From contig JAHBWE010000006.1 in assembly GCA_019637155.1 (NCBI GenBank), positions 398,160-462,159 on the forward strand: a DNA stretch of 64,000 bases, written 5' to 3'. A program made the position numbers and the translations under genes. Below are positions 33,997 to 42,233 of the stretch, piece after piece. Source of the DNA: Labilithrix sp. Its GTDB lineage: Bacteria; Myxococcota_A; Polyangia; Polyangiales; Polyangiaceae. Position 1 is the first letter of the stretch. Every line of letters starts with the position of its first letter. A model generated the notes under the pieces. It made no database searches and had not been told where the DNA came from. It saw only the letters and a list, made by a program, of their open reading frames with translations.

Positions 33997-36900
33997 TCAG
34001 AACCGCACGTGGGCGGCGCGGCTCATGCGGACGTCGATCGTGCAGTCGTGCTCTTCCTTGTCCTTCTTCACCGTCACGGCGTGTTTGCCGGCGGAGGCCG
34101 GGATCGCGGCGGAGCCCTTCGCGCGCTCCTTGCCGTCGACGAGGACCACCGCGTCCGGCGGCGCGGTGACGTCGATGACGCCCTCGCCCTCCGCCACCTG
34201 CGTCTCCGCCGCGAGCACGGTGTAGAACACCTCGTCCGCGCGGTCCTGCTCGGCGGCGCGCTCGAGCGCGGTCTCGGCCGCGGGCGGCAGCTTCATCTCC
34301 ACCGCCGGCGGCTGCGACTCCTGCTGCTTCGGCAGGCTCGTCGAGAAGTGCAGGACCGACCACGCGATCACCCCCGTCGCGGTGATGAACGCGAGCATCG
34401 GCCACGCACGCTTCTTCGGCGGCGCGGGCGCGGGCGCGCCGTCGTCCGTCACCGCCTCGAACGGCGTCATCTCCTGCTGCGAGATCTGCGGGATCGCCTC
34501 GTCCTCCGGCCCGGGGACGATCGCGTCGCTGCGGTAGATGTCGTCCTCCTCGTCCTCCGCGTGCGCCTGCACCGGCGCGTCGATGATGGTCGGCTCCGCC
34601 ATCTGCTCGATGAAGGTCGGCGACGGCGTCGGCGCGCGGAGGCGGAGACCCGTCGGATCCACGATCATCGGTGAAGGTGAGTTGAACGGGAAAATTTGGA
34701 CGTTCGGGAGAGGCTCCGGCGACGGGGAGCGGTGGCTCACCTCGCGGAGCACCGCGTCCTCGAGCGAGCGCGGGGTCGGCGCGGGCGCCGGCGGCGGCGG
34801 GGGCGAGACGCAGACCGGCTCGGACGCGACGTCGGCGCAGGCGAACGGGTCGGCCGGCGGCGGCGGGGTGACCCCGCGGACCGGGAGGTCGGCCCGCGCG
34901 TCGACGTGCTGGAGGAGCGCCGTCACCGCCGGCGTGAGCATGTCCTCGCCGCCGTCGCCCTCGATCGCGACGACGAGGCCGCGCGCGGCGAGGTCGCAGA
35001 GGATGTCGTCGAGGAGCGCGGCCTCGCAGCCGCCGTGGATGACGAGCTCGCGCGGCGCCGCGCCGTTCGCGAGGCGGCGCGCGACGAGGCGCGCCTTCTC
35101 CGGCGTCGCCTTGAGGTAGTCGACGAGCGCGGCCTCGTCGAAGCGGACGCGCACGACCGTGTTCACGCGCGCGCCGGTGAGGAGGCCGATCGCCGCGCGC
35201 GCCTTCGCGGTCGGCTTCGCGAGCTGCGAAGAGAGGTTGCCCTCGAGCTCGGCCTCGATCGGCGACGTGCTCGTCGTCACCGCGAAGCGGCCCGCGCCGA
35301 CGCCGAGCATCTGCGCGAGCATCTTGCCGCCCTTCACGAAGCCGCCGTCCGCGTCGGTGCGCGTCACGCGGCGCGGGGCGCCGCCGCGCATCTCGACCTC
35401 GTAGAGGAACGACGCGTCGCGCACGGAGATGCGCGCGTCGGGGCGGATCGCGCTCACCGTCTCGAGGAGCGTCTTGATGCTGACGCCGTCGAGGCGGCCG
35501 CGGACCTCGCCCTCCTCTTGGAGGCGCGCCTCGATGCGGCCGCGCGCGCGGAGCGCCTCGCGGACGCGGGCGATGATCGCGCGCGTGTCGCTCTCCTTGC
35601 GGACGTAGCCGGCGGCGTTGGCGCCGAGCTCGCGCACGCGCTGGAGGAGGTCCTCCTTCCACGAGAGCAGGATGACCGGCGTGTCGCGGAGCGCGACGTC
35701 GCGGCGGAGCGCGCGGCAGAGCGAGAAGCCGTCGAGGTTCGGCATCAGGATGTCGCTGATGACGAGATCGGGCGAGTGCTCGTACGCGAGCGTGAGCGCG
35801 TGGCGGCCGTCGAACGCCTCGAGCACCTCGCAGCCCGCCGTCTTCAGGAGATCGGCGAGGAACCACACCACCGCCGGATCGTCGTCGGCGACGACGACGC
35901 GGCGGCCCTCGAGGCGGACGTCGTTCGCGCGCTCGCGCTTCTGCTGCGCGCGGTCGCTCCGCGCGAGCTCGGGCGCGTGGAGGAGCAGCGCCGGCGTGAG
36001 CGCGCCCTCGGGGCCGCCCGCGAAGCGGATCGCGCCGTCGGAGCGCGCGGTCACGACCTCGCGCACGCGCGCGATCGCGCCCCACACCGCGCCGAGGACC
36101 TCGGTCCCCTGTCCGAGCGCGACGCGACGGCCGCGCGCGGAGGGATCGGCGCGGCCGACGATGGCCTCGCGGACCTCCTGCGCGAGGCGCTCGCCGAGCT
36201 CCTCGAGGGTGGGCTCGCCGAGGACGGCCTGCGCGGTGAGCGAGCCGCGCTCGGGCGAGAGCGTCTCCTCGCAGACCTCGCGCAGCGCGTGCTTCGTCAT
36301 CGGCTTCGCGACCGTCTTCGCGACGCCCATCGCGACGTAGCGCGAGGCCTCGCCGTGCTCCTGGAAGGAGCCGATGACGATGATCGGCACCGTCTCGGTG
36401 AGCGGGTCGTCCATCAGCGCGTCGACGAGGTCGAGCGCGTTCGCGACGTCGGCGTCGAGGACGACGAGGTCCGGCTCCGTCGTGCGAACGAGGTCGTACG
36501 CGGTCGCCGCGTCGGGCGTCGTCTCGCAGGTGAAGACCATCTTGCCGGAGCCGCCCGAGAGGAGCGCCTCCGCGATCTGCGCGTTGCCGACGACGAGCAC
36601 CTCGCGCTTCGGCGCCGCCCTCTGCTGCTCGGCCTCCTCTGCGCGGGAAGAGCGCGCCATGCCGTCGCCCCACGCGAGGGCGGGGAGGTCCTCGATGAGC
36701 TGCTCGATCGCGTCGAGGTCGACCGCCTCGAGCTGGGCGTCGGCCGGCGCGCGGTCGATCATCCCGAGCGTCTCGCCGATCGCGCGCTCCATCGCGTCGA
36801 ACTTCATCATCTTCGCCGACGACGCGAGGTTCGAGAGCTTGCGCCGCAGCTCGCTCCGCGCGCCGTCCGCGTCCTCCCGCACGCGCTGGTGCACGCCGCG

Positions 36901-37011
36901 CAGGTCGGCGACCTTGCGGCCGAGGCCGGCGACGAAGTCGGCGCGAGCCCCGCCGAGCCGAGCGCCACCGTTCTTCGAGTTCGAGCGGGCAGACGTGGGT
37001 GCAGAATGCAT
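33997..37011 (-). CDS. double-receiver/DUF4388 signalling protein with C-terminal membrane helix and PEGA-like domain
   Basis: 1004 residues. The N-terminal 115 residues are helical. REC1 (about 136-252) keeps Asp186 and Lys236 but has lost the acidic pair (VLVVGNAQ). REC2 (372-487) is canonical: ADDDP, Asp420 in VISDILMPNLDG and Lys472 in GYVRKESD. A DUF4388-like domain follows (VRGRLDGVSIKTLLETVSAI and VTRTDADGGFVKGGKMLAQM). A Pro-rich linker (PPPPPAPAPTPRSLED), a single TM (WPMLAFITATGVIAWSVLHF) and a PEGA-like end (GVIDVTAPPDAVVLVDGKER) complete it. No kinase or DNA-binding domain is present. The start at 37011 is 15 bases from the divergent gene and lacks a clear ribosome-binding site. 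Confidence 0.85.
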   Translation of the reverse strand: MHSAPTSARSNSKNGGARLGGARADFVAGLGRKVADLRGVHQRVREDADGARSELRRKLSNLASSAKMMKFDAMERAIGETLGMIDRAPADAQLEAVDLDAIEQLIEDLPALAWGDGMARSSRAEEAEQQRAAPKREVLVVGNAQIAEALLSGGSGKMVFTCETTPDAATAYDLVRTTEPDLVVLDADVANALDLVDALMDDPLTETVPIIVIGSFQEHGEASRYVAMGVAKTVAKPMTKHALREVCEETLSPERGSLTAQAVLGEPTLEELGERLAQEVREAIVGRADPSARGRRVALGQGTEVLGAVWGAIARVREVVTARSDGAIRFAGGPEGALTPALLLHAPELARSDRAQQKRERANDVRLEGRRVVVADDDPAVVWFLADLLKTAGCEVLEAFDGRHALTLAYEHSPDLVISDILMPNLDGFSLCRALRRDVALRDTPVILLSWKEDLLQRVRELGANAAGYVRKESDTRAIIARVREALRARGRIEARLQEEGEVRGRLDGVSIKTLLETVSAIRPDARISVRDASFLYEVEMRGGAPRRVTRTDADGGFVKGGKMLAQMLGVGAGRFAVTTSTSPIEAELEGNLSSQLAKPTAKARAAIGLLTGARVNTVVRVRFDEAALVDYLKATPEKARLVARRLANGAAPRELVIHGGCEAALLDDILCDLAARGLVVAIEGDGGEDMLTPAVTALLQHVDARADLPVRGVTPPPPADPFACADVASEPVCVSPPPPPAPAPTPRSLEDAVLREVSHRSPSPEPLPNVQIFPFNSPSPMIVDPTGLRLRAPTPSPTFIEQMAEPTIIDAPVQAHAEDEEDDIYRSDAIVPGPEDEAIPQISQQEMTPFEAVTDDGAPAPAPPKKRAWPMLAFITATGVIAWSVLHFSTSLPKQQESQPPAVEMKLPPAAETALERAAEQDRADEVFYTVLAAETQVAEGEGVIDVTAPPDAVVLVDGKERAKGSAAIPASAGKHAVTVKKDKEEHDCTIDVRMSRAAHVRF

Positions 37012-37026
37012 TAAGAGGCGGCTAAC

Positions 37027-38211
37027 ATGCTGCTCTTGGACCGGCCCAATTTCCGGCGCGCGACCGACGCCGACAAAGAACGCTGCATCGACCTCGAACG
37101 GACCGCGTACCCGTCGCCGGGCAGCCACGCCGACCGGGAACGAGCGCTGTTCCAGCACCCGCTGGGGACGATCGACGACCTCATCGTCGCGGAGATCGAC
37201 GGGGAAATCATGGCCCAGACGCAGCTCTTCCGCCTCCGCACCTACTGGGGTGGGCGGCCGGTGAAGACGGGCGGCATCGCCTCGGTCTCGGTCGCGCCCG
37301 AGGCGCGCGGCCGCGGCATCGCGGGCGCGTTGATGGAGCACATCCACCTCCTCCAGGACCGCCGGCGCGCTCCGCTCACGATGCTCTACGCGTTCCGCCA
37401 GGGCTACTACGCGCGCCTCGGCTACGCCGCGGCGTCCTCGCGCCGTCGGCTCGCGTTCGATCCTCGTTCCATTCCGCGGGCTTGGGACGGATCGGTGCGG
37501 CGCGCGCGGGGCGCCGATCGCGCCGCGCTCGAGCGTCTCTTCGAGCGTGTGGCGCGGGCGTCGAGCGGCGTCCACTCGCGGCCGAAGGCGGTGTGGGATC
37601 GGATCTTCGCGAACGAGGAGCGGACGCTGTTCGTCACCGATCGCGTGACCGGTTACGTCTCCTTCGTCCTCCGCCAAGACGAGCCGCACGCGGAGACGAC
37701 GCTCGTCGTCGACGAGCTCGTCGCGGCCGATCCCGCTGCGCGCCGCGCGCTCGTCGGCGCGCTCGGCCGGATGAAGGATCAGGTCGCCACGATCGAGCTC
37801 GAGGTCGCGGACGGCGATCCGCTCGAGCGCGCGCTCGTCGACGCGGACGGCCGGCGCTACGGCGACGCGGTGGTGGAGCACTCGCTCGGCGAGATCGTCG
37901 GCGGGCCGATGGTGCGCATCGGCGACCTCACGACCGCGCTCGAGGCGCGCGGCTATCTCCGCGACGGCTCCTTCGCCGTCGAGGTCGGCGACGAGCGCGT
38001 CGGGGTCCGCGTCGCTGGCGGGCGCGCGACGGTCCTCCCGAGAGCGAGCAAGAGCGCGCCGCGCCTCGTGACCACGCGCGCGACGCTCGCTGCGATCCTA
38101 TACGGCGGCCTCGGCGCGCTCGACGCGACCGCGCTGGGGCTCGCGGAGGCGGATCCGCGCGTCGATCCCGTCCTCCGGCTCCCGCCCGTGATGCCGTTCG
38201 ACGCGTTCTGA
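37027..38211 (+). CDS. Eis-like GNAT N-acetyltransferase
   Basis: 394 residues with an AAGAGG site eight bases before the ATG. The N-terminal GNAT domain has the acetyl-CoA motif VSVAPEARGRGIAGALMEHI (Q/R-x-x-G-x-G/A). A second degenerate GNAT domain and a C-terminal sterol-carrier-like domain follow, the three-domain Eis layout (usual length about 400). Eis proteins acetylate amines, including aminoglycosides in mycobacteria; the natural substrate here is unknown. It shares a 15-base divergent spacer with the receiver protein. Confidence 0.85.
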   Translation: MLLLDRPNFRRATDADKERCIDLERTAYPSPGSHADRERALFQHPLGTIDDLIVAEIDGEIMAQTQLFRLRTYWGGRPVKTGGIASVSVAPEARGRGIAGALMEHIHLLQDRRRAPLTMLYAFRQGYYARLGYAAASSRRRLAFDPRSIPRAWDGSVRRARGADRAALERLFERVARASSGVHSRPKAVWDRIFANEERTLFVTDRVTGYVSFVLRQDEPHAETTLVVDELVAADPAARRALVGALGRMKDQVATIELEVADGDPLERALVDADGRRYGDAVVEHSLGEIVGGPMVRIGDLTTALEARGYLRDGSFAVEVGDERVGVRVAGGRATVLPRASKSAPRLVTTRATLAAILYGGLGALDATALGLAEADPRVDPVLRLPPVMPFDAF

Positions 38212-38239
38212 CGCTATAGTCCCGGGCTTCTTTCCCGTG

Positions 38240-39073
38240 ATGCACCAGCAGCGACCGCAGATGGAGCGGATCAGCCGTCGGCCTCGGCCGGCGACCGATC
38301 CGCAGCGCGAGGACGACGAGGAGACCTCGACGTCGCTCGTGCTCCGCATCGGCATCGTCGTCGCGGGCGGCGTCGCCTCCGGGATCGCGTCGTCGCTCCC
38401 GGCCGTGCTGCGCCTCGGCGGCGAAGGATCGTTCGGCACGATGATCGTCCGCTGGGTCATCCTCTCCGCGCTCGCGATCCCGATCGCGGTCCTCGGCGTC
38501 GCGGTGCTGCGTCGCGCGCGCGTCGGCGTCCGGCAGCTCCTCGGCGAGCGCGCGCCGCTCCTCGTCATCGGCGTGCTCTGGTGGGCGGTGACGGAGATCG
38601 GGCTCCTCGCGATCTTCGGCGCGGTCTTGCGCAAGACGACGCACCATCACGCGCTCGCGGGCGTGACCTTCGCGTTCTTCGCCGTCATCAGCGGCGTGAT
38701 CGTCGGGCTCCTCGCGCGCCGGACGACGAGCATGATCGGACGCGGCGGCGGCAAGCTCCAGACGACCGGCCTCGCCGCGGTCGGCATCTGCGCGACGATC
38801 GTGCTCGTCCTCGTCATCGTGCGCACCGCGCGCGCGGAGGAGCTGCACGCCGCGGCCGGCATCGTCGACGCGATCGCGCTCACGGTCGGCGCGATGCTCA
38901 CGTCGACGCGGACGTTCACGCGCGTGAAGCCGCTCGCCGTCGTCGGCTTGCCGGCCGCGATCCTGATCCTCGTCGTCGGCCTCACGATGCTCCGCTTCGA
39001 CACGAAGCTCCGCGGGATCCTCCCGAACGGCGCGCCGCTCCACGCGCTGGTCCTCGATCTCTTCGGGCGCTGA
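38240..39073 (+). CDS. multi-spanning membrane protein
   Basis: 277 residues from the ATG at 38240 (a GTG just before it, at 38237, is also possible). The N-terminal 30 residues are basic and cytoplasmic. At least six hydrophobic segments follow, e.g. LRIGIVVAGGVASGIASSLP, IVRWVILSALAIPIAVLGVA, AGVTFAFFAVISGVIVGLLA, VGICATIVLVLVIV, LAVVGLPAAILILVVGLTML. No family I recognise. Confidence 0.75.
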   Translation: MHQQRPQMERISRRPRPATDPQREDDEETSTSLVLRIGIVVAGGVASGIASSLPAVLRLGGEGSFGTMIVRWVILSALAIPIAVLGVAVLRRARVGVRQLLGERAPLLVIGVLWWAVTEIGLLAIFGAVLRKTTHHHALAGVTFAFFAVISGVIVGLLARRTTSMIGRGGGKLQTTGLAAVGICATIVLVLVIVRTARAEELHAAAGIVDAIALTVGAMLTSTRTFTRVKPLAVVGLPAAILILVVGLTMLRFDTKLRGILPNGAPLHALVLDLFGR

Positions 39074-39091
39074 GGCTAAGGTCCGCGCGCC

Positions 39092-39799
39092 TTGTTCCGG
39101 CGCTTCGTCTTCGTCTTCCAGCTCCTCGTGCTCCTCTTCGTCGCCGCGCCCGCGAGCGCGCAGACGAGGAGCCAGGGCGTCGCCGTCCTCGGGACCGCCG
39201 GCGCGCGCGACGACGCGTTCGCGCTCGCGCGCGCGGTCTACGTGACCTCGCTCCGCCCGCGCGCGCTCGACGAGATCCGCGCGCGGGTGCTCGCCGGCGA
39301 TCCGGCGCCCGCGGCCGCGACGAAGGAGGTCCGCGAGCTCGGCGAGCTCCGCGCCGCGATCGGAGGATCGAGCGACGACGCCGCGAGCCGCCGTCTCCTC
39401 GCGACGATCGCGCGCGAGCTCGGGCTGCAAGGGATCCTCGTCGTCTCGACGAAGCCGGCCGAAGACGCGGACGCGGGAACAACCCCGATCGCGCGTCTGT
39501 TCGTGGCCGAGACCGGCGATTTCGACGCCGCGCGCTACGAGCCGACCCCGGGCGACGAGGCGCCGTGGCAGGCTACCGCCGCCTCGATCGCGGCTCGTTT
39601 CCCCCCTCCGCCCGTTGTCAGCCCTGCGAAACCTTTACCGAAACCGCCGCCCGAGCGCCGTGAGGACCGCCCCTTCTACAAGTCCCCCTGGCTCTGGGGT
39701 GCGATCGCGGGAGCGCTCGTGATCGGCGGGATTTTCTTCTTCGCCGTGCAAGACAAGAGCGACGACCCGATCCATGTTCGGATGAACCTCCCGCGCTGA
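39092..39799 (+). CDS. secreted protein with C-terminal membrane anchor
   Basis: 235 residues from a TTG at 39092. That start is chosen because a good signal peptide begins there (RRFVFVFQLLVLLFVAAPAS-A). A periplasmic alpha/beta-like domain (LLATIARELGLQGILVVSTK, IARLFVAETGDFDAARYEPT), a Pro-rich stretch and one membrane helix (WGAIAGALVIGGIFFFAV) follow. Similar small domains sit next to PEGA or peptidase genes in myxobacteria. It lies 39 bases before the membrane peptidase gene, in the same direction. Confidence 0.72.
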   Translation: MFRRFVFVFQLLVLLFVAAPASAQTRSQGVAVLGTAGARDDAFALARAVYVTSLRPRALDEIRARVLAGDPAPAAATKEVRELGELRAAIGGSSDDAASRRLLATIARELGLQGILVVSTKPAEDADAGTTPIARLFVAETGDFDAARYEPTPGDEAPWQATAASIAARFPPPPVVSPAKPLPKPPPERREDRPFYKSPWLWGAIAGALVIGGIFFFAVQDKSDDPIHVRMNLPR

Positions 39800-39838
39800 G
39801 AGCGACGGGTCCCGGACGGACGGCATCTCAAGTAGCTC

Positions 39839-40981
39839 ATGAATCGCTGGTCCCGTTTCCTCTTCGGTCTCTTGCTCGCGCTCGGCGTGATCTTCCAGAT
39901 CGACGTCGCGCGCGCGGCGGGGCCGGAGCTCGGACCGGCGCCCGGCCCCGCGGTCGAGAAGACGGCGCCGCTCACCGCGCCGCGCGACTCCGCGGTGTCG
40001 CATGGTCCGATCCCGGCGCTCCCGCCGAGCTACGTCACGAAGGACCTCGGCTGGCTCGAGCTCGCCTATCCGCCCGCGGCGGCGGAGCGGGTGCAGCCGA
40101 TCCTCGAGAACGCGGCCGCGGTGAAGGCCGAGCTCACGAGGACGTTCGGCGTGCCGGTGCTCGAGCGCGTCACCGTCCGCGTCGCGCCGACGTTCGCGGA
40201 CATGGCGCGCCTCGCGCCCGCCGACGCGCCGCCGCCGGCGTACGCGAGCGGCGTCGCCTACCACGGCCGTCACCTCGTGCTCCTCACGATGATGGCGCCG
40301 CGCGGCGCGGAGGCGACCGATCTCTTCGAGGTGTTCCAGCACGAGATGGCGCACGTCGCGCTCGAGGACGCGGTCGAGGGGCGGCACATGCCGGTCTGGT
40401 TCAACGAAGGCCTCGCGATCTCGCTGTCGAACGAGGGCAGGTTCGATCGCACGCAGGTCCTCTGGAACGCGACGCTCTCGGACACGCTCATCCCGCTCTC
40501 CGAGCTCGACCGCAGCTTCCCCGCGAACCCGTTCGAGGTGAACATCGCCTACGCCGAGAGCGCCGACTTCGTGCGCTTCATGCTCCGCGGCTCCGATCGC
40601 GTGCGCTTCGCCGCGATGATCGAGCGCATCCGCGAGGGGCAGCCGTTCGAGCGCGCGGTGGCCGAGGCGTACAACGCGGACCTTCGCCGGCTCGAGCTCG
40701 AGTGGCGCCGCAACCTCGATCAGCGCTTCTCCGTCATCCCGATCCTCACCGGCGGCGGCCTCGTCTGGGTCCTCGTCGTGGTCGGCCTCGTCGTCGCCTA
40801 CGTCCGCCGCCGCCGCCGCACGAAGGCGATCCTCGCGCGCTGGGAGCGCGAGGAGGCGATCGAAGACGCGCGCATCGCGCGGGCGCTCGCCGACGCCGAC
40901 GACACGAAGGATGGGATCGCGCCCATCACCACCGTCTCGCTCAAGGTCGAGCAAGACGGCGCGTGGCACACCCTCCACTGA
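39839..40981 (+). CDS. peptidase MA-like (gluzincin) membrane metalloprotease
   Basis: 380 residues with a signal peptide (FLFGLLLALGVIFQIDVARA). The zinc site is H168-E-M-A-H172 with Glu190 in WFNEGLAISL, the gluzincin arrangement H-E-x-x-H plus N-E-G. A membrane helix near residue 300 (GGGLVWVLVVVGLVVAYVRR) leaves a charged cytoplasmic tail, so the catalytic domain is outside the cytoplasm. Its stop is one base from that of the convergent VWA gene. Confidence 0.85.
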   Translation: MNRWSRFLFGLLLALGVIFQIDVARAAGPELGPAPGPAVEKTAPLTAPRDSAVSHGPIPALPPSYVTKDLGWLELAYPPAAAERVQPILENAAAVKAELTRTFGVPVLERVTVRVAPTFADMARLAPADAPPPAYASGVAYHGRHLVLLTMMAPRGAEATDLFEVFQHEMAHVALEDAVEGRHMPVWFNEGLAISLSNEGRFDRTQVLWNATLSDTLIPLSELDRSFPANPFEVNIAYAESADFVRFMLRGSDRVRFAAMIERIREGQPFERAVAEAYNADLRRLELEWRRNLDQRFSVIPILTGGGLVWVLVVVGLVVAYVRRRRRTKAILARWEREEAIEDARIARALADADDTKDGIAPITTVSLKVEQDGAWHTLH

Positions 40982-40982
40982 G

Positions 40983-42155
40983 CTACTTCGGCTCGATCGT
41001 GGGGCAGCCCGCGATGATGCGGACGTCGAGGACGTCGCCGGACTGCACGCGGTCGCAGGCGTTGCCGAGGAGGGTGACGGTCTTGCCTTCGAGCGACCAG
41101 CCGTTGACCGGCTCCTTCGGCAGGACCACGTCGTCGAGGTAGACGTTCACGAGGTCGGGGGCCTTCGGCGGCTCCTTGAGGTCGTACGCGCACGTCGCGG
41201 TGATCTTCGCGGCGACCTTCTTCAGCGCGACGAGCATCGCGCTCGCGCTCGCGCTGTCGACGCGGAAGAACCTGGGGCTCGTCGGGTTCGCGACGCCGCC
41301 CGCGACCGCCATCGAGTCGAGGAGGCTCGTGTAGACGGGGGCCTGCGTCCCCGGCAGTCCGACGACGAAGACCGGGATGTCGTCGGCGCGCAGCGAGCCG
41401 ATCGCCGCGACGGTCGGCGCCGCGTCGTTGCAGTTGGCGGGGGAGCCGCGGACGCCGTCGCAGCAGCTCGGGCCGTTCGGCGAGCAACCCTGGAAGTCGT
41501 CGATGTTCGGCTGACACTGGTCGAGGCCGCAGACCGCCTTGACGTTGCAGTTGGGGGCGCCGTCGGTCGCGAGGATCACGAAGCGGCGACCGCTGATGCC
41601 GGCGAGGCGCGCGTGCACCGCTTGGAGCGTCGACGCGGTCGGGGTGCCGCCGTTCGGGTGGTAGGCGGTCGCGGCGATGAGCGCCCTCGTCGCGGGGCCG
41701 TCGGCGGTCGATGACGGCGGATCGCCGTTCGTCACCGGCAGCACCTCGATGCCGGCCGAGCACTGCTCGTCGCGCCCCGGGAACACCGCCGCGCCGAAGT
41801 TCGCGCGCGGCCCGAGGCTGCGCATGACGTTGGCGACGGTGAAGCGGACCTGCGTCCACTTGTCGTCGAGGCTCATGCTGCCGGAGCGATCGAGGACGAA
41901 GTAGATCGTCGGCGGATCGACGAAGAGCGGGGCATCGACGCACTCGCACGCCGTGCCGTCGTCCCTCGTCCCGCAGCCCGGCGGCGACACACGACCGCCG
42001 TCGCTCGTGTCGAAGACGGTGCTGCTCCGCCCTCCGGGTGGACCTCCGCTCGTGTCGCCGGCGACGGGCGGCCGTCCGTCGCTGCAGCCCGCGGAGAGCG
42101 TGAGCGCGCCTGCGATTCCGGCGAGCGCCACGACGAGGGAGGAGCGCGGGCGCAC
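40983..42155 (-). CDS. von Willebrand factor A-domain lipoprotein
   Basis: 390 residues from a GTG. The signal peptide ends in S-A-G-C. A Gly/Ser/Pro linker precedes the VWA domain (about 82-320), which has the metal-ion-dependent adhesion site D89-R-S-G-S and later T and D (GGTPT, LATDGAPN). A Cys-rich insertion (CNVKAVCGLDQCQPNIDDFQ, SCCDGVRGSPANCN) is typical of the myxobacterial secreted VWA group. Inferred role: surface adhesion or protein-protein binding. Confidence 0.85.
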   Translation of the reverse strand: MRPRSSLVVALAGIAGALTLSAGCSDGRPPVAGDTSGGPPGGRSSTVFDTSDGGRVSPPGCGTRDDGTACECVDAPLFVDPPTIYFVLDRSGSMSLDDKWTQVRFTVANVMRSLGPRANFGAAVFPGRDEQCSAGIEVLPVTNGDPPSSTADGPATRALIAATAYHPNGGTPTASTLQAVHARLAGISGRRFVILATDGAPNCNVKAVCGLDQCQPNIDDFQGCSPNGPSCCDGVRGSPANCNDAAPTVAAIGSLRADDIPVFVVGLPGTQAPVYTSLLDSMAVAGGVANPTSPRFFRVDSASASAMLVALKKVAAKITATCAYDLKEPPKAPDLVNVYLDDVVLPKEPVNGWSLEGKTVTLLGNACDRVQSGDVLDVRIIAGCPTIEPK

Positions 42156-42233
42156 GACCGTTCAAGGTAGCAGATCTGCCCGATCGCGGAAGGTTCGGCC
42201 TCGGCCTTCGGTTGTGCTCTCGTTGGTTCGTCC
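42156..42233. promoter_or_regulatory. divergent spacer of VWA and carboxypeptidase-regulatory genes
   Basis: 78 bases between two divergent starts (GTG at 42155 and GTG at 42234). It must serve both. I see no clear -10 element. Confidence 0.4.

Noticed and set aside
31580..36673. Very long open frame on the minus strand antisense to or out of frame with the sulfatase-like and receiver genes
   Set aside because: Arg/Ala/Pro-rich shadow of GC-rich codons; the real frames have recognisable domains and signal peptides.
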